Shown: positions 39,721 through 40,008 of the stretch, in pieces
Numbering within the stretch: the first letter of the stretch is position 1
Layout of the letters: each line of letters starts with the position of its first letter
Assembly: GCA_005787645.1 (NCBI GenBank)
Contig: SYAM01000012.1
Location: 1 to 40,008 of the forward strand
Length of the DNA stretch: 40,008 nucleotides
Direction: 5' to 3'
DNA from: Actinomycetota bacterium
GTDB lineage: Bacteria > Actinomycetota > Actinomycetes > Nanopelagicales > Nanopelagicaceae
Notes under the pieces: generated by a model
What the model saw: the letters and a program-made list of their open reading frames with translations, nothing else
The model's database searches: none
What the model was told of the DNA's origin: nothing
Position numbers and translations under genes: made by a program

Positions 39721-40008
39721 AGTTGCGGCAATTGATTGTGGAACCAACTCAATTCGGTTATTAGTTGTTGAAAACGGAAATGAAATCGCACGTGAGATGG
39801 AGATTGTGAAGTTAGGTGAAGGAGTGGATACCAACAAGAATTTCGCTCCTGCAGCAGTAGAGCGAACACTTGTAGCACTTCGAAAATTCAAGGGAATCAT
39901 CGATGCGCACGGAGTTGAGAAGTTACGATTTTGCGCCACCAGTGCCACACGTGATGCAGAAAATCGAGAGATTTTCATTGGCCCCGTGACTGAAATTCTT
40001 GGAGTAGC
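39713..40008 (+). CDS. ppx: Ppx/GppA phosphatase family protein (partial, runs off right edge)
   Basis: The frame starts at ATG 39713 and stays open for 98 codons to the window end. AAIDCGTNSIRLLVVE is the first phosphate-binding block of the ASKHA fold, and FCATSATRDAENRE is the second. It hydrolyses polyphosphate or pppGpp. It overlaps DUF501 by eight bases, and its position after eno-ftsB-DUF501 matches Rv1026. The C-terminal two thirds are not in the window. Confidence 0.93.
   Translation, partial: MSKVAAIDCGTNSIRLLVVENGNEIAREMEIVKLGEGVDTNKNFAPAAVERTLVALRKFKGIIDAHGVEKLRFCATSATRDAENREIFIGPVTEILGV

Noticed and set aside
1..40008. Insertion sequences, CRISPR arrays, prophage or toxin-antitoxin modules
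   Set aside because: No transposase, integrase, regularly spaced repeat, or toxin-antitoxin-like gene pair was seen; gene order is ordinary actinobacterial backbone with small additions.

Overview
The window looks like a piece of chromosome from a small-genome, moderate-GC actinobacterium. The strongest argument is gene order. From about 9.4 kb to the right edge, the genes follow the actinobacterial backbone known from Mycobacterium tuberculosis Rv0991-Rv1026: FmdB-type zinc ribbon, 5-FCL, galU, MoeA-like glp, rimJ, membrane partner of Glp, pmt, rsmI, metG, tatD, rsmA, ispE, tetR, glmU, prs, rplY, pth, mfd, lipoprotein, mazG, eno, ftsB, DUF501, ppx. Several things suggest an aquatic streamlined lineage such as the acI/Nanopelagicales group: fairly balanced base composition, very short or overlapping gene junctions, tRNAs without encoded CCA, loss of rpfB between tatD and rsmA, and a small secreted Cys/Trp protein of a kind I associate with these bacteria. 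That placement is inference, not proven. No insertion sequence, prophage, CRISPR array or rRNA gene was seen.

Left part (1-9.7 kb), accessory or metabolic. A membrane protein is cut by the left edge and is divergent from a Tat-exported Rieske-like protein with an abnormal cluster motif. Next come a small secreted protein and a tightly coupled minus-strand operon (saccharopine-dehydrogenase-like, ChoD-like GMC oxidase, SDR). These are followed by tRNA-Arg(CCT), purU, and an MMPL exporter divergent from a TetR regulator. A small membrane ORF and a FmdB/Ruc-like zinc ribbon protein close this part.

Middle part (9.8-25.8 kb). A CopC-like protein that lacks the copper-binding histidines is coupled to a CopD-CtaG fusion. 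An acyl-CoA dehydrogenase converges on 5-FCL. The galU-glp-rimJ-membrane protein operon follows; its Glp is only 296 residues and appears to lack a whole MoeA subdomain. L-rhamnonate dehydratase and protein O-mannosyltransferase converge with shared stop bases. The rsmI-metG-tatD-rsmA-ispE operon ends tail to tail with a tetR-marR pair.

Right part (25.9-40 kb). tRNA-Gln(TTG), glmU, prs, rplY and pth run rightward and converge on ppc. Divergent from ppc is a long rightward run: mfd, SurA_N-like lipoprotein, mazG, eno, ftsB/divIC, DUF501 and ppx, the last cut by the right edge. These genes cover cell-wall and nucleotide precursors (glmU, prs, galU, ispE), translation (metG, rsmI, rsmA, rplY, pth), central carbon (ppc, eno), repair (mfd, mazG) and cell division (glp, membrane partner, ftsB).

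No gene-free stretch exceeds 300 bases; the longest spacer (9199-9473) holds only a doubtful small ORF. A recurring regulatory pattern is a TANNNT -10 element placed 6-8 bases before an ATG, which suggests leaderless transcripts for several genes without a ribosome binding site.
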